Positions 16,804 through 25,171 are shown, counted from the first letter of the stretch. The stretch is DNA of 64,000 nucleotides from Chitinophaga caeni (GCF_002557795.1 NZ_CP023777.1:4163001-4227000), one strand, 5' to 3'. The notes: generated by a model from the letters alone, not told the origin. Program-made: numbers and translations.

Positions 16804-17427
16804 ATGGAATTTAAGACACTAAGAAATATAGAAAACAGCTTTAGGCAAATACGGCTGTACGCCATTGTATTTGCCGTACTCTGCATCGCTGTTGTAGGAT
16901 ATGCCGTTTGGCAATCCTACAACTTTGCAGAGTTGCAACGACAAAAGGTCTATGTACTGGACAACGGCAAGTCCTTGATGTTGGCATTGTCACAGGATGC
17001 AAGCATCAACAGACCTGTTGAGGCAAGGGAACACGTAAGGCGTTTCCATGAACTGTTCTTTACGCTCGCACCGGATAAGAACGCTATTGAAAGCAACATG
17101 AAAAGGGCTTTTAATCTTGCCGACAAATCGGCTTTCGATTACTACAAAGACCTTTCGGAAAAGGGCTATTATAATCGCATCATTTCGGGCAACGTGCAAC
17201 AGCGTGTCGAAGTGGACAGCGTGGTGTGCAACTTCGATACCTATCCCTATGCCGTTAGGACGTATGCCAAACAGTTTATCATCCGGTCAAGCAACGTTAC
17301 AAGGCGAAACCTTGTGACCTCCTGTTATCTCGTGAACTCCGTCCGCTCGGACAACAACCCACAGGGCTTCAATATCGAAAAGTTTGCCGTGTTGGAAAAC
17401 AGGGATATAGAAGTCATCGACCGTTAA
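16804..17427 (+). CDS. traK: Conjugative transfer protein TraK
   Basis: The 207-aa protein has a single N-terminal membrane helix (LYAIVFAVLCIAVVGYAVW, about 19-37) and a soluble periplasmic domain. This is the layout of VirB8-like channel scaffold proteins and of Bacteroidota TraK. Characteristic parts are EFKTLRNIENSFRQIRLYA at the start and RRNLVTSCYLVNSVRSDNNPQGFNIEKF near the end. It follows traJ by 13 bp. Confidence 0.9.
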   Translation: MEFKTLRNIENSFRQIRLYAIVFAVLCIAVVGYAVWQSYNFAELQRQKVYVLDNGKSLMLALSQDASINRPVEAREHVRRFHELFFTLAPDKNAIESNMKRAFNLADKSAFDYYKDLSEKGYYNRIISGNVQQRVEVDSVVCNFDTYPYAVRTYAKQFIIRSSNVTRRNLVTSCYLVNSVRSDNNPQGFNIEKFAVLENRDIEVIDR

Positions 17428-17437
17428 AGCCAAGATT

Positions 17438-17833
17438 ATGGAAGCAATATCAGATTTGAACACGTTCGCCAAAATCCTTACCGCAAAGGGGTATGACGGC
17501 TATTTCCATACGCAGGGTGCGTATGCCGGAAAACTGAAAGCAAGCATCAGAGAATATCTCGCCAACTGCCCCAAAGGTGTAGCTAAAAAGGAGTTGTTGC
17601 TATCCTGCTTTCTGCAATGGGCAGGCGAAGCCCTGCCCAGGATAGAATGCCTTATGTGGGTGAAGTACCTAAACGGTAAATTCTTCTTGGGCAGAATGGA
17701 GATTGCAAAAAAAGACCGTTACGGGCAGGTGCTGAAACAATCGGAACTGACTGACCTGTCGGTCGTCGCCGCTCCCAAAGCAAAAGAGGGAATCGCTATG
17801 GTCAGTGATGCAGTGGAACGGAATAACAATTAA
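17438..17833 (+). CDS. Unrecognised small soluble protein between traK and traL
   Basis: The 131-aa product matches no family I recognise. It has no signal peptide or membrane segment and looks like a compact alpha/beta protein (TFAKILTAKGYDGYFHTQGAYAGKLKASIREYL, CPKGVAKKELLLSCF, then WVKYLNGKFFLGRMEIAKKDRYGQ). Its codon use and tight spacing (10 bp after traK, 3 bp before traL) mark it as a real operon member. A cytoplasmic helper of the transfer apparatus is plausible but unproven. Confidence 0.75.
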   Translation: MEAISDLNTFAKILTAKGYDGYFHTQGAYAGKLKASIREYLANCPKGVAKKELLLSCFLQWAGEALPRIECLMWVKYLNGKFFLGRMEIAKKDRYGQVLKQSELTDLSVVAAPKAKEGIAMVSDAVERNNN

Positions 17834-17836
17834 AGC

Positions 17837-18121
17837 ATGAAAAATCTAAGAACAGCAATCAGTAATTGGTTTGACAAGCTCGATGGACAGTGGCGAGCGT
17901 TGCCTGTTAAAAAACAGCATCGCTATACGCTACTGCTCTTTGCAGGCTATGCACTGCTGTCCGTCATCGTACTGTTGAAAGTGTGCTACGATGTAGCGCA
18001 TTCCGATAATACCATGACCATTGAGCATATCGAAAACCCCATTAGGCAAAACAATTCCTCGGTTTCACCGCAGGACAGTATTAAAACAATCTTAAAAGAT
18101 AAAAATCATGAAAGACAGTAA
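17837..18121 (+). CDS. traL: Conjugative transfer protein TraL (DUF3989-like)
   Basis: The 94-aa protein has one membrane helix (YTLLLFAGYALLSVIVLLKVCY, about 32-53), a basic cytoplasmic start and a short polar tail. Size and position between traK and traM match TraL of CTnDOT-type operons. It overlaps the start of traM by 14 nt, which implies coupled translation. Other annotations in related elements give it misleading names; the assignment here is by layout and order. Confidence 0.75.
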   Translation: MKNLRTAISNWFDKLDGQWRALPVKKQHRYTLLLFAGYALLSVIVLLKVCYDVAHSDNTMTIEHIENPIRQNNSSVSPQDSIKTILKDKNHERQ

Positions 18122-19433
18122 AAACAAAAAGGTAAGTTTTTTGGTCGAAGATGACGACCCGAAAAACGGAATGGATGCGACCCAAGACGGGGCGCAGAAC
18201 AAAGCCGACAAGTTAAAGAAGCCTATCATTTTTGCCCTCATGGGCGTGGTGTTCCTCGGCTGTATGTACCTAATCTTCAAACCGTCCTCCGATAAGAAAG
18301 CGGTTGAGGATATTGGTCTGAACGATGCCGTACCACAGGCGACCGATGCAGGGCTTCAATCCGATAAGCAAAAGGCTTATGAACAGGAAATGCTCGAACA
18401 GAAAATGCAGGAAAAGCGCAATGCGCTCCTGTCACTGTCCGACTATTGGAGCGAGGACAGTACCGCCGATCCGGAAGCGGAGCTACCGGATGAGGGCTAC
18501 GAAGACGGCTACGCTTACGGCGGTGGTACACGCAGGAACAGCAACCCTGCTTTGAACAGTTACCGCAATGCACAAAGTACGCTGACCTCGTTCTACGACA
18601 ATAGCGATTACGAAACGCAGGAACTCCGCAGGCAGGTTGAGGAACTGAAAGAACAACTGGCAGAAAAGGACGTACCCCCTGTAACGACCGTGGATGACCA
18701 GTTGGCTTTGATGGAAAAGTCATACGAAATGGCTTCCCGTTACCTGCCCTCAATTCCAACACAGACAGGTAATGCGGACACAACAGCTTCGGCAAAGAGT
18801 ACCTCGCAAAAGGAACATTTTGTGGCATTCACTCCTGTAAGGAAAAATATGGTTTCCGCATTGTACCGTGAACCGACCGACAGTGCTTTTTTGGCAAACT
18901 GGAACGAAACCCGAAACCGTGGCTTTTACACGGCAGGCGTTTCCCAGCAGGTCATACAGCCGAAAAACAGCATCAAGGCGGTAGTACAGGAAACACAGGT
19001 CGTGACAGGCGAAAGCGGTGTACGGTTGCGTTTGTTGGAAACGGCGCAAACTCCCGTCCGCTCCATTCCGGCAGGAACGGTACTGACGGCTAACGCCAAA
19101 TTTCAAAGTGGCAGGTTGCAGTTAAAGGTAACATCCATCGAATTTGAGGGCAACATTATTCCGGTCGATATAACCGTGTATGATGTGGACGGACAGCAAG
19201 GGCTATTTGTGCCGTATTCCCCCGAAATGAATGCCCTGTCAGAGATTGCCTCCAACATGAGCCAAACGGGGGGAACAAGTATCATGATGACACGCTCGGC
19301 AGGGCAACAGATGGCAGGCGACCTTTCCCGTGGCGTGGTGCAAGGGGTATCGGGGTACTTCTCCAAGAAAGTGAGGACACCGAAAGTAACGGTCAAAGCC
19401 GGTCATCAGCTATTCCTCGTTTCAAAAAATTAA
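18108..19433 (+). CDS. traM: Conjugative transposon protein TraM (VirB10-like)
   Basis: The 441-aa protein has a short cytoplasmic part, a single membrane helix (PIIFALMGVVFLGCMYLIF, about 44-62), a long variable coiled-coil or proline-poor linker with LRRQVEELKEQLAEKD, and a conserved C-terminal beta-domain (RLRLLETAQTPVRSIPAGTVLTA through KVTVKAGHQLFLVSK). This is the architecture of VirB10/TrbI proteins, which span the envelope and open the outer-membrane gate. It is the usual length for TraM. Confidence 0.9.
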   Translation: MKDSKNKKVSFLVEDDDPKNGMDATQDGAQNKADKLKKPIIFALMGVVFLGCMYLIFKPSSDKKAVEDIGLNDAVPQATDAGLQSDKQKAYEQEMLEQKMQEKRNALLSLSDYWSEDSTADPEAELPDEGYEDGYAYGGGTRRNSNPALNSYRNAQSTLTSFYDNSDYETQELRRQVEELKEQLAEKDVPPVTTVDDQLALMEKSYEMASRYLPSIPTQTGNADTTASAKSTSQKEHFVAFTPVRKNMVSALYREPTDSAFLANWNETRNRGFYTAGVSQQVIQPKNSIKAVVQETQVVTGESGVRLRLLETAQTPVRSIPAGTVLTANAKFQSGRLQLKVTSIEFEGNIIPVDITVYDVDGQQGLFVPYSPEMNALSEIASNMSQTGGTSIMMTRSAGQQMAGDLSRGVVQGVSGYFSKKVRTPKVTVKAGHQLFLVSKN

Positions 19434-19457
19434 TGTTTAACTAAAATCAAAAAGAAA

Positions 19458-20360
19458 ATGAAAGCAATATTTAAAAGCCTCATGGCAATGGTCTGTTTGA
19501 CCCTCTTTACCACAGGAGCGAATGCACAGCAAGTTGCATCCAGTACAACAAAATTGAGCATGGGCAAGGTTGAGCCTTACGAAATGCAGGTGACGTACAG
19601 CAAGACCTCGCACCTCATATTCCCGTCCGCAATCCGCTACGTGGATTTGGGCAGTGAGTACCTTATCGCAGGCAAAGCCGAGGATGCGGAAAACGTACTG
19701 CGCATTAAGGCAAGCGTAAGGGATTTTGACGAGGAAACCAATTTTTCGGTCATCACGGACGATGGTCGGTTTTACAATTTCAACGTCTTTTACAGCCCTT
19801 ATCCTGCAACGCTGAATTATGATTTGCTGACCATGCAAAAGACATCGGACAGGGAAAACGGCAACGATGTTCTGTTTGAGGAATTGGGAGGCAATTCGCC
19901 GTCACTGGCAGGCTTGCTCATGGAAACGATTTACAAAAAGAACAAAAGGATTGTAAAGCATATCGGGGCAAAAAGCTACGGCATACAATTCCTGCTAAAA
20001 GGTATCTACGTCCATAACGGAAAATTCTATTTCCATACGGAACTGCGCAACAAAAGCAATGTTCCGTTCAACATTGACTTTGTGAATTTCAAGGTGGTGG
20101 ACAAGAAAGTCGCCAAGCGTACCGTGGTGCAGGAAAAGGCAATGAACCCGTTGCGGATGTACAAAACGCTCGGTGAAATTACGGGCAACACCACCGACCA
20201 AAACGTGTTCCTGCTTGACCAGTTTACCATCACGGATGACAAGGTACTTGTGATAGAAGTCTTTGAAAAGAACGGTGGCAGACAACAGGTATTGCAGGTG
20301 GAAAATTCCGACCTCGTACACGCCAAGCTGATAAGCGATATGCACCTAAAGATTAATTAA
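19458..20360 (+). CDS. traN: Conjugative transposon protein TraN (DUF4138, VirB9-like)
   Basis: The 300-aa exported protein has a signal peptide ending GANAQQ and a beta-rich mature domain. The sequence HLIFPSAIRYVDLGSEYLIAGKAEDAENVLRIKA near the start is the family hallmark, where sheets bind the VirB10-like partner. It follows traM by 24 bp. It is expected at the outer-membrane core complex together with TraM and TraO. Confidence 0.9.
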   Translation: MKAIFKSLMAMVCLTLFTTGANAQQVASSTTKLSMGKVEPYEMQVTYSKTSHLIFPSAIRYVDLGSEYLIAGKAEDAENVLRIKASVRDFDEETNFSVITDDGRFYNFNVFYSPYPATLNYDLLTMQKTSDRENGNDVLFEELGGNSPSLAGLLMETIYKKNKRIVKHIGAKSYGIQFLLKGIYVHNGKFYFHTELRNKSNVPFNIDFVNFKVVDKKVAKRTVVQEKAMNPLRMYKTLGEITGNTTDQNVFLLDQFTITDDKVLVIEVFEKNGGRQQVLQVENSDLVHAKLISDMHLKIN

Positions 20361-20377
20361 CCAAAAAGGACCGAACA

Positions 20378-20935
20378 ATGATAAGATACATTTTTGCCGT
20401 GGTGCTTGCCATGCTAAGCATGACGGCAGTACAGGCACAGCGTATGCTCCCCAAACAAAAGGGATTGGAAATAAACATCGGTATGTTGTCCAAAGAAATA
20501 AGCGACAATTACTATCTGAATTTGACACTGACCGTGAACGGAAAGAACGGCAATTACTGGATATGGGGTGCGGAGTACACCCATCAATTTTCCGGTTACA
20601 GGGATGTACAGATACCGCTCGAAACCTATACAGGCGAGGTGGGTTACAGTCTTCAGCTATTGGGGGATGCAAGAAAGACCGTTACGCTGAATGCAGGGCT
20701 AACAGCCGTGGCAGGTTACGAAACCATCAACCGGAGCGAAGCCATGCTATCGGATGGCTCGACCATCCTCGACAAGGACAATTTCGTCTATGGTACGGGC
20801 GGACGGCTCACGCTCGAAACGTACCTGTCCGACCGTTTTGTCCTGCTCCTGCAAGGGCGGACAAAAGTATTATGGGGTACGGATTTGAAACAGTTCCGTC
20901 CATCGGCAGGGATTGGACTAAGGTTTAACTTTTAA
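20378..20935 (+). CDS. traO: Conjugative transfer protein TraO
   Basis: The 185-aa protein has a signal peptide (IFAVVLAMLSMTAVQAQ) and alternating beta-strand segments ending in GIGLRFNF. The terminal aromatic residue and the strand pattern suggest a small outer-membrane barrel. Order and length match TraO of Bacteroidota transfer operons. It starts 18 bp after traN and ends 12 bp before traQ. Confidence 0.85.
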   Translation: MIRYIFAVVLAMLSMTAVQAQRMLPKQKGLEINIGMLSKEISDNYYLNLTLTVNGKNGNYWIWGAEYTHQFSGYRDVQIPLETYTGEVGYSLQLLGDARKTVTLNAGLTAVAGYETINRSEAMLSDGSTILDKDNFVYGTGGRLTLETYLSDRFVLLLQGRTKVLWGTDLKQFRPSAGIGLRFNF

Positions 20936-20947
20936 AATTGATTTACG

Positions 20948-21394
20948 ATGAAAATATTAATCAGAAAGTACGGGCTACATTTGCAGGCAATGTTCATGCT
21001 CTTGGCGATGTTGGTCTGCGCCGTGGTGCTGACCTCGTGTGAAAAAGACGACCTCGACATCAGGCAGAATTACCCGTTTGAGGTACAGGTAATGCCTGTT
21101 CCAAAGGATGTGTCAAATGGTCAAACCGTAGAAATAAGGGTAACGATACAGCGAAGCGGAAATTTCAGTGATGCAAGTTACTACATCCGCTATTTCCAGT
21201 TTGACGGACAGGGAGCATTGCGCTATTATAGCGAACCGCCGTATATGCCCAATGACGTGTATCTCTTGCCACAGACACAATTTAGGCTGTATTACACCTC
21301 GCAATCCACCGTATCACAGGCGTTTGATATTTGGATTTCAGACAACTTCGGGAACGAAAAGCAAATAAGTTTCCAGTTTAACAGCCGTGATTAA
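20948..21394 (+). CDS. traQ: Conjugative transfer lipoprotein TraQ (DUF3872)
   Basis: The 148-aa product carries a lipoprotein signal (LVCAVVLTSC, lipidated Cys about residue 31) and a DUF3872-type immunoglobulin-like beta-domain with FEVQVMPVPKDVSNGQTVEI and RYYSEPPYMPNDVYLLP. It is the last gene of the tra operon and is followed by a clear terminator. traP (primase) of CTnDOT is not present. Confidence 0.85.
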   Translation: MKILIRKYGLHLQAMFMLLAMLVCAVVLTSCEKDDLDIRQNYPFEVQVMPVPKDVSNGQTVEIRVTIQRSGNFSDASYYIRYFQFDGQGALRYYSEPPYMPNDVYLLPQTQFRLYYTSQSTVSQAFDIWISDNFGNEKQISFQFNSRD

Positions 21395-21400
21395 AGACAG

Positions 21401-21431
21401 AAAAAACCTGCCACGTTGGGCAGGTTTTTTT
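21401..21431 (+). terminator. Intrinsic terminator after the tra operon
   Basis: AAAAAACCTGCC and GGCAGGTTTTTT form a 12-bp stem with the 6-nt loop ACGTTG and a terminal T-run, 6 bp after the traQ stop. The A/T tracts make it potentially bidirectional. Confidence 0.9.
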
Positions 21432-21498
21432 CATTTTTAAGCCTGCTATTCGGTGCTTTTTCGTAAATTCAAAGTGTCGAATTTTAATAGCTATCGTT

Positions 21499-21774
21499 AT
21501 GGGTGCATCACTGGTTTTAGGCATAATAGCATTGGTTTCGGGATTCGGTCTCCGTTACTGGATTAACCGCAGGAAGTTTTACAGACGTAGCCCCACCGGA
21601 GCAGAGGGTTTTTCATCTTATGAGAAATCCGTTATTATCAAAACTTCTGAACGTTTGGGCAAATGGATAGCCTATGCTTTGATTATATTCGGTGTACTGT
21701 TCTTATGGAGTTATTCGAGACAGAAAAAGGCAAAAGAAAAAGCATCCCAAGGTATGGAAATGCCTAAACCGTGA
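21499..21774 (+). CDS. Small membrane protein of unknown function after the tra operon
   Basis: The 91-aa product has two hydrophobic segments (about 5-19 and 56-71) separated by a basic loop (WINRRKFYRRSPTGAEGFSSYEKS) and a lysine-rich tail. It has its own leader after the tra terminator. I know similar small proteins from the ends of Bacteroidota transfer regions but not their function. A role in entry exclusion or mating-pair control is possible but speculative. Confidence 0.65.
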   Translation: MGASLVLGIIALVSGFGLRYWINRRKFYRRSPTGAEGFSSYEKSVIIKTSERLGKWIAYALIIFGVLFLWSYSRQKKAKEKASQGMEMPKP

Positions 21775-21835
21775 AGCATCAACATTCTTATAAATTCCTA
21801 ATAAGTGGGTAAGCTTAATAATAAATACTTATAAA

Positions 21836-23149
21836 TTGAAAAATAAAATTCAAACTATTGTCTACGATTTCTTCGTGAATTCTTCGGACTTCAACGGAAT
21901 TCCCCTACGGAATATTTCTCAAAATCTTAATATAGAATATGAAGCTTCAATAGACTTAATAAAAGAGCTCGTTATTGAAGATATAATTTCCATTCAGTCA
22001 AGCACCAATCCTCATATTATAGGTTTTCAGCATTATCCAATCGACAGTCAAATACGTATTTTAGAAGAAGCAAAAAAAACTAAAGAAGTTATTCATTCAT
22101 TTGGTGATTTCAAAATTTCATCAGAAGATACGGAATTCCCAATTTGCCTCTATCCAAGTAAAATCTTCCTTAGCAAGAATAGAACTTTAGCTGAATTTGG
22201 CAATGCCTGTTATACGCAACAGCTTGCACTCGGTGAACCTCATTTAAAACCAATTTTTTTTGAAATAGAAGTGTTGGATAGGTATTCTAATGACCCTCGG
22301 TTTGATTTCAAGTTTGAAGATTATTCTGGACGTATTTCTTGCAAATATGATGAAAATGAAAAGCCAATTGTAAGGGATGAGGACGACATCTTTCTAAAAA
22401 CATTTGGATTAGGTTTCGATGAAAATGGAAACAGGTTGGCAGTAGTTTACTTAAGATACCTAAAGGATTTAACCGCCGAGCATCAAATCTATTGGAAAAG
22501 CAGAGAGAAATCAGGTAACTGTAAAATGCTTGAAGAATATCATCAGAATACAATTCAAGGCAATTGGTCATCTTCTTATTCTATTTTTTCTGGCTTCATT
22601 GGAGAACAAAAATGTATAAACGACTTAACTGAATTGATTTTTTCCAAGGCTCTATTTAGAAAAACATTTGAAGAAGAGAATAGACCAAAGGAATTCACTT
22701 TTTTCTTTACACCAACTTTGAAAAACTATAATGATTTCATATTGCTACTTGATAAAATGATTTCAGAAAACATCAATAAAGATTTTTTCGAGGGAAAGGC
22801 TGAACTATTTGAATACAAAGAATTAGGAAATGGTTTGGTAGAAAAGCAGTCTAAAGGTACACTACAAATTTTCGAAGAATGGCTAACTTCAGTTTTTAAC
22901 GTAGAGGGAGACGGTACAATCAGTGAACTTTTTAAACCGTTAAAGAAAATACGAAGAGAAAGACAAAATCCGGCTCATAGAATTAGTGAAAACCAATATG
23001 ATTTGAAATTTACTGATAAACAAAAACAAATTATAAGTGATGCTTATTCAGTGTTTAGAAATCTAAGAAATATATTCCATCAACATCCCAAAGCGAAGAG
23101 CTTTGAAATTCCGAATTGGTTGGAAAATGGTAAAATCAAAACTTTCTAA
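21836..23149 (+). CDS. Unknown 437-aa cargo protein with HEPN-like motifs at its C-terminus
   Basis: I do not recognise the full-length family. The product is soluble, AT-rich in coding and unlike the tra genes. The N-terminal ~60 residues resemble a winged-helix (RNISQNLNIEYEASIDLIKELVIEDII). The C-terminal ~80 residues are helical and contain two R-x4-6-H arrangements, RQNPAH (376-381) and RNIFHQH (411-417), the pattern of HEPN ribonuclease domains. The start is TTG at 21836, since no ATG lies near the beginning of the conserved reading. It stands alone between a small membrane protein and a structured leader, in a typical cargo position. Confidence 0.7.
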   Translation: MKNKIQTIVYDFFVNSSDFNGIPLRNISQNLNIEYEASIDLIKELVIEDIISIQSSTNPHIIGFQHYPIDSQIRILEEAKKTKEVIHSFGDFKISSEDTEFPICLYPSKIFLSKNRTLAEFGNACYTQQLALGEPHLKPIFFEIEVLDRYSNDPRFDFKFEDYSGRISCKYDENEKPIVRDEDDIFLKTFGLGFDENGNRLAVVYLRYLKDLTAEHQIYWKSREKSGNCKMLEEYHQNTIQGNWSSSYSIFSGFIGEQKCINDLTELIFSKALFRKTFEEENRPKEFTFFFTPTLKNYNDFILLLDKMISENINKDFFEGKAELFEYKELGNGLVEKQSKGTLQIFEEWLTSVFNVEGDGTISELFKPLKKIRRERQNPAHRISENQYDLKFTDKQKQIISDAYSVFRNLRNIFHQHPKAKSFEIPNWLENGKIKTF

Positions 23150-23181
23150 TGAGAGTCACACTGCAAATTATGCATATTACG

Positions 23182-23213
23182 TTTGTTGAACCTTTTTGGC
23201 TTCACTATATTTG
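23182..23213 (+). promoter_or_regulatory. Bacteroidota-type promoter (-33 TTTG, -7 TATATTTG)
   Basis: TTTG at 23182-23185 and TATATTTG at 23206-23213 are separated by 20 nt and fit the Bacteroidota sigma-ABfr consensus TTTG/TAnnTTTG. Transcription from here would give a leader of about 210 nt before the receiver-like gene at 23434. Confidence 0.65.
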
Positions 23214-23284
23214 TATCTGAAAATATAAAAATCTTAAAGTGTTTTTGCTTTAAGTCTCGATACTAAAAACTGGTAATTTTTAAT

Positions 23285-23401
23285 CCCCGAGACATAAGTA
23301 AGAACGCTCACGTTATGGCGTGGGCGCTCGCTTATTCGGGGAAAGGCGTACCAGTGCCTTAGTGTCGGTAAGTGTAGTTGCCTGCGCTTTTTTATTGCAG
23401 G
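23285..23401 (+). promoter_or_regulatory. Highly structured leader RNA with three hairpins (possible riboregulator)
   Basis: The first hairpin has nested arms: CCCCGA/TCGGGG (23285-23290 and 23336-23341), ATAAG/CTTAT inside, and CGCTCACG/CGTGGGCG (23305-23312 and 23319-23326) with loop TTATGG. The second is AAGGC/GCCTT (23343-23360). The third is CCTGC/GCAGG (23381-23401). An open frame crosses it but lacks family-like residues, so it is treated as leader RNA of the gene at 23434. It could be a stand-alone small RNA. Confidence 0.5.
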
Positions 23402-23433
23402 AACTCCATAAAAATAGAAAAAACTACGTCAAT

Positions 23434-23829
23434 ATGGAGACTAAGAACATAAACCGAATTACCACTGGATTTATCAATGATAAAAGTCCAGTGATGGATT
23501 TAATACATGATGACCTCATTACTTCGGGGGTAGATGTTGTCTTTCGCTCTGATAACGTTGCGGACGGGAACAATCAGCTATCTTCGTTAACAACGCTACC
23601 CAATATTTGCATCATCGACCTCGATTTTTCGGATAAAGACATAATGAAGCAATTTCGGGAATTAAGAAGTCAATACCCTACATTGAAGCTAATTGCACAT
23701 AGTGATATGGATGATGAAAAAATTATTAGAGAACTTGCGGAGCTTGGCTTCTCAAAATATGTGCTGATAGGCGAGGATATAAAAAAAGCCATTGACGGGG
23801 TGGTCAATAGTGGTTGGATGAATGCTTAA
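23434..23829 (+). CDS. Small receiver-like (REC) protein
   Basis: The 131-aa product looks like a lone receiver domain. CIIDLDF at 59-65 offers D62 as phospho-acceptor, LKLIAHSDMDDEKIIRELAELGFSKYV covers the conserved Ser and Lys positions (S90, K108), and it ends soon after. The acidic pair expected near the N-terminus is not evident, so phosphorylation may be lost. The ATG at 23434 is preferred over an upstream GTG frame that would run through the structured leader. No kinase gene is nearby in the ICE. Confidence 0.65.
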   Translation: METKNINRITTGFINDKSPVMDLIHDDLITSGVDVVFRSDNVADGNNQLSSLTTLPNICIIDLDFSDKDIMKQFRELRSQYPTLKLIAHSDMDDEKIIRELAELGFSKYVLIGEDIKKAIDGVVNSGWMNA

Positions 23830-23844
23830 CACTTGATATTTATC

Positions 23845-24828
23845 TTATTTTAAATGATGGAGTCTTGCTAAATATTTTTTGCACATTCTTTCATCACGTT
23901 TATCATAAAGTGATTTGCGGATACCATAATACCCTCCACCAATAATACTTAAACTGCCAAAAACTTCTTTTATGTATTCCTGATTTAAAGCTTCTGAACT
24001 ATGAGCTAAAGTATAAAATGCAAGAGGTATGGTAGCGATATCAACGCCGAGTCTTATGATTTCTCTTGAGATTTCATTGAATGTATAATTGTAGTTGTCT
24101 ATAAATTGCTGTTCCGAAATTCCGTTTCCAATTGAATTTTCAAGTATGTCTATCTGGGAGTTAAAACTCCCAATTAAATCTCTGTTTCTATTTCTAAATT
24201 CTATCAACTTGTCAAATGGTATGTCGCCAATATTTTTAGGAATTTGCAGTTTAATTATTCCACGAATAAACTTATCACGGATATTAGTATTCGTTGACTT
24301 TATTTGGGCATAACTTGTGTATTTATCGTACTCTAAATTGTCTGTAATAATACTACCATTTCTTTCAAATGCAATTGCTTTTGCGAGATGTGTCATATAT
24401 AAGAAAGCAAGACTTCTTGGTAACCTAATGCCATCGGCATTTCTTCGTCCAATCTTCTCGCTTTCGCAAAATTCGACCCAAGAATTTGAAAATTTTTCTC
24501 CATAAATTTGATAGTCCCAAGTGTTTGGATTTTTCCAATCTCTGAAAATATTAACTCTGTTAAAAAGGAAGCTTGATTCGTAGGTTTTCTTTATAATTCT
24601 TTCGGCTTCGGAAATGGCTTTTAATGAAGCTTGTTCACCTTGATAATATTCTGGAGAGAAAAAGTCCACCAAATCCGTCTCATTTTGAAGCTTACGATAG
24701 TCATTACTAATCAAATGTTGTCGGTTATAGGGTATAATACTTTCGAACTTATCTAAATATAAAATTGAGAATTTTAACCATTCATTTTCAGGGGGTTCAA
24801 AATTTGGATAGTAAATGTATTTTTTCAT
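23845..24828 (-). CDS. DUF6236-like protein of unknown function
   Basis: The 327-aa soluble product begins MKKYIYYPNFEPPENEWLKF followed by SILYLDKFESIIP, an opening I associate with the DUF6236 family. It is AT-rich, mostly helical, with a charged C-terminus (YDKRDERMCKKYLARLHH). It is convergent with the receiver-like gene (15 bp apart). Such proteins appear in accessory regions and are suspected defence cargo; no catalytic motif is visible. Confidence in the gene is high and in the family moderate. Confidence 0.7.
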   Translation of the reverse strand: MKKYIYYPNFEPPENEWLKFSILYLDKFESIIPYNRQHLISNDYRKLQNETDLVDFFSPEYYQGEQASLKAISEAERIIKKTYESSFLFNRVNIFRDWKNPNTWDYQIYGEKFSNSWVEFCESEKIGRRNADGIRLPRSLAFLYMTHLAKAIAFERNGSIITDNLEYDKYTSYAQIKSTNTNIRDKFIRGIIKLQIPKNIGDIPFDKLIEFRNRNRDLIGSFNSQIDILENSIGNGISEQQFIDNYNYTFNEISREIIRLGVDIATIPLAFYTLAHSSEALNQEYIKEVFGSLSIIGGGYYGIRKSLYDKRDERMCKKYLARLHHLK

Positions 24829-25135
24829 TATTTGTTCACTCTTTAATAACTGTGTGTAGTCGTGTTTATTCGTCTATATTAACAAAGTTAAACAATAAAC
24901 CTTTCATTATAAGCAAATAAGATAAAAGTAAATCCACTACAATCTTAGGTTTCTTTGCTACTTTCTTTTTCGTCTCAACTCACGAAAGAAAGTAGTCTAT
25001 CCCGAATGCAACCTATTTGGAAAATGCAGGAAAGGAATGGCGGAGCGGAAGCATTTAACAAAAGGGTTGTTCCGCTTTCCGCAAAAAAGACTGTTCCGAC
25101 CTGGGGAGGATCTGTCTTTTTTGCCCGACCAGATT
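24829..25135. repeat. Intergenic region with a long hairpin (24958-24995)
   Basis: No convincing gene is present. The inverted repeat CTACTTTCTTT..CG (24958-24972) and CGAAAGAAAGTAG (24983-24995) pairs over 13 bp apart from a 2-nt bulge. An 88-codon plus-strand frame begins here but runs through the ardA terminator into ardA antisense and was rejected. The upstream 120 bp are AT-rich and should hold the promoter of the DUF6236-like gene. Confidence 0.4.
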
Positions 25136-25165
25136 TAATAAAAATGGGAACGGCGCACCGTTCCC
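25136..25165 (-). terminator. Intrinsic terminator of ardA
   Basis: On the minus strand GGGAACGG and CCGTTCCC form an 8-bp stem with a 4-nt loop (25146-25165), followed by ATTTTTATT. It lies 6 bp after the ardA stop. Confidence 0.8.
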
Positions 25166-25171
25166 GAAAAT

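Noticed and set aside
18277..18828. 183-codon antisense ORF inside traM
   Set aside because: It is a shadow of the strongly conserved traM frame; composition is Pro/Arg/Ser-rich, as expected for antisense of coding sequence.
23320..23433. Upstream extension of the receiver-like gene from a GTG
   Set aside because: The added 38 residues are translated from the structured leader, do not resemble a receiver domain, and a better ATG follows at 23434.
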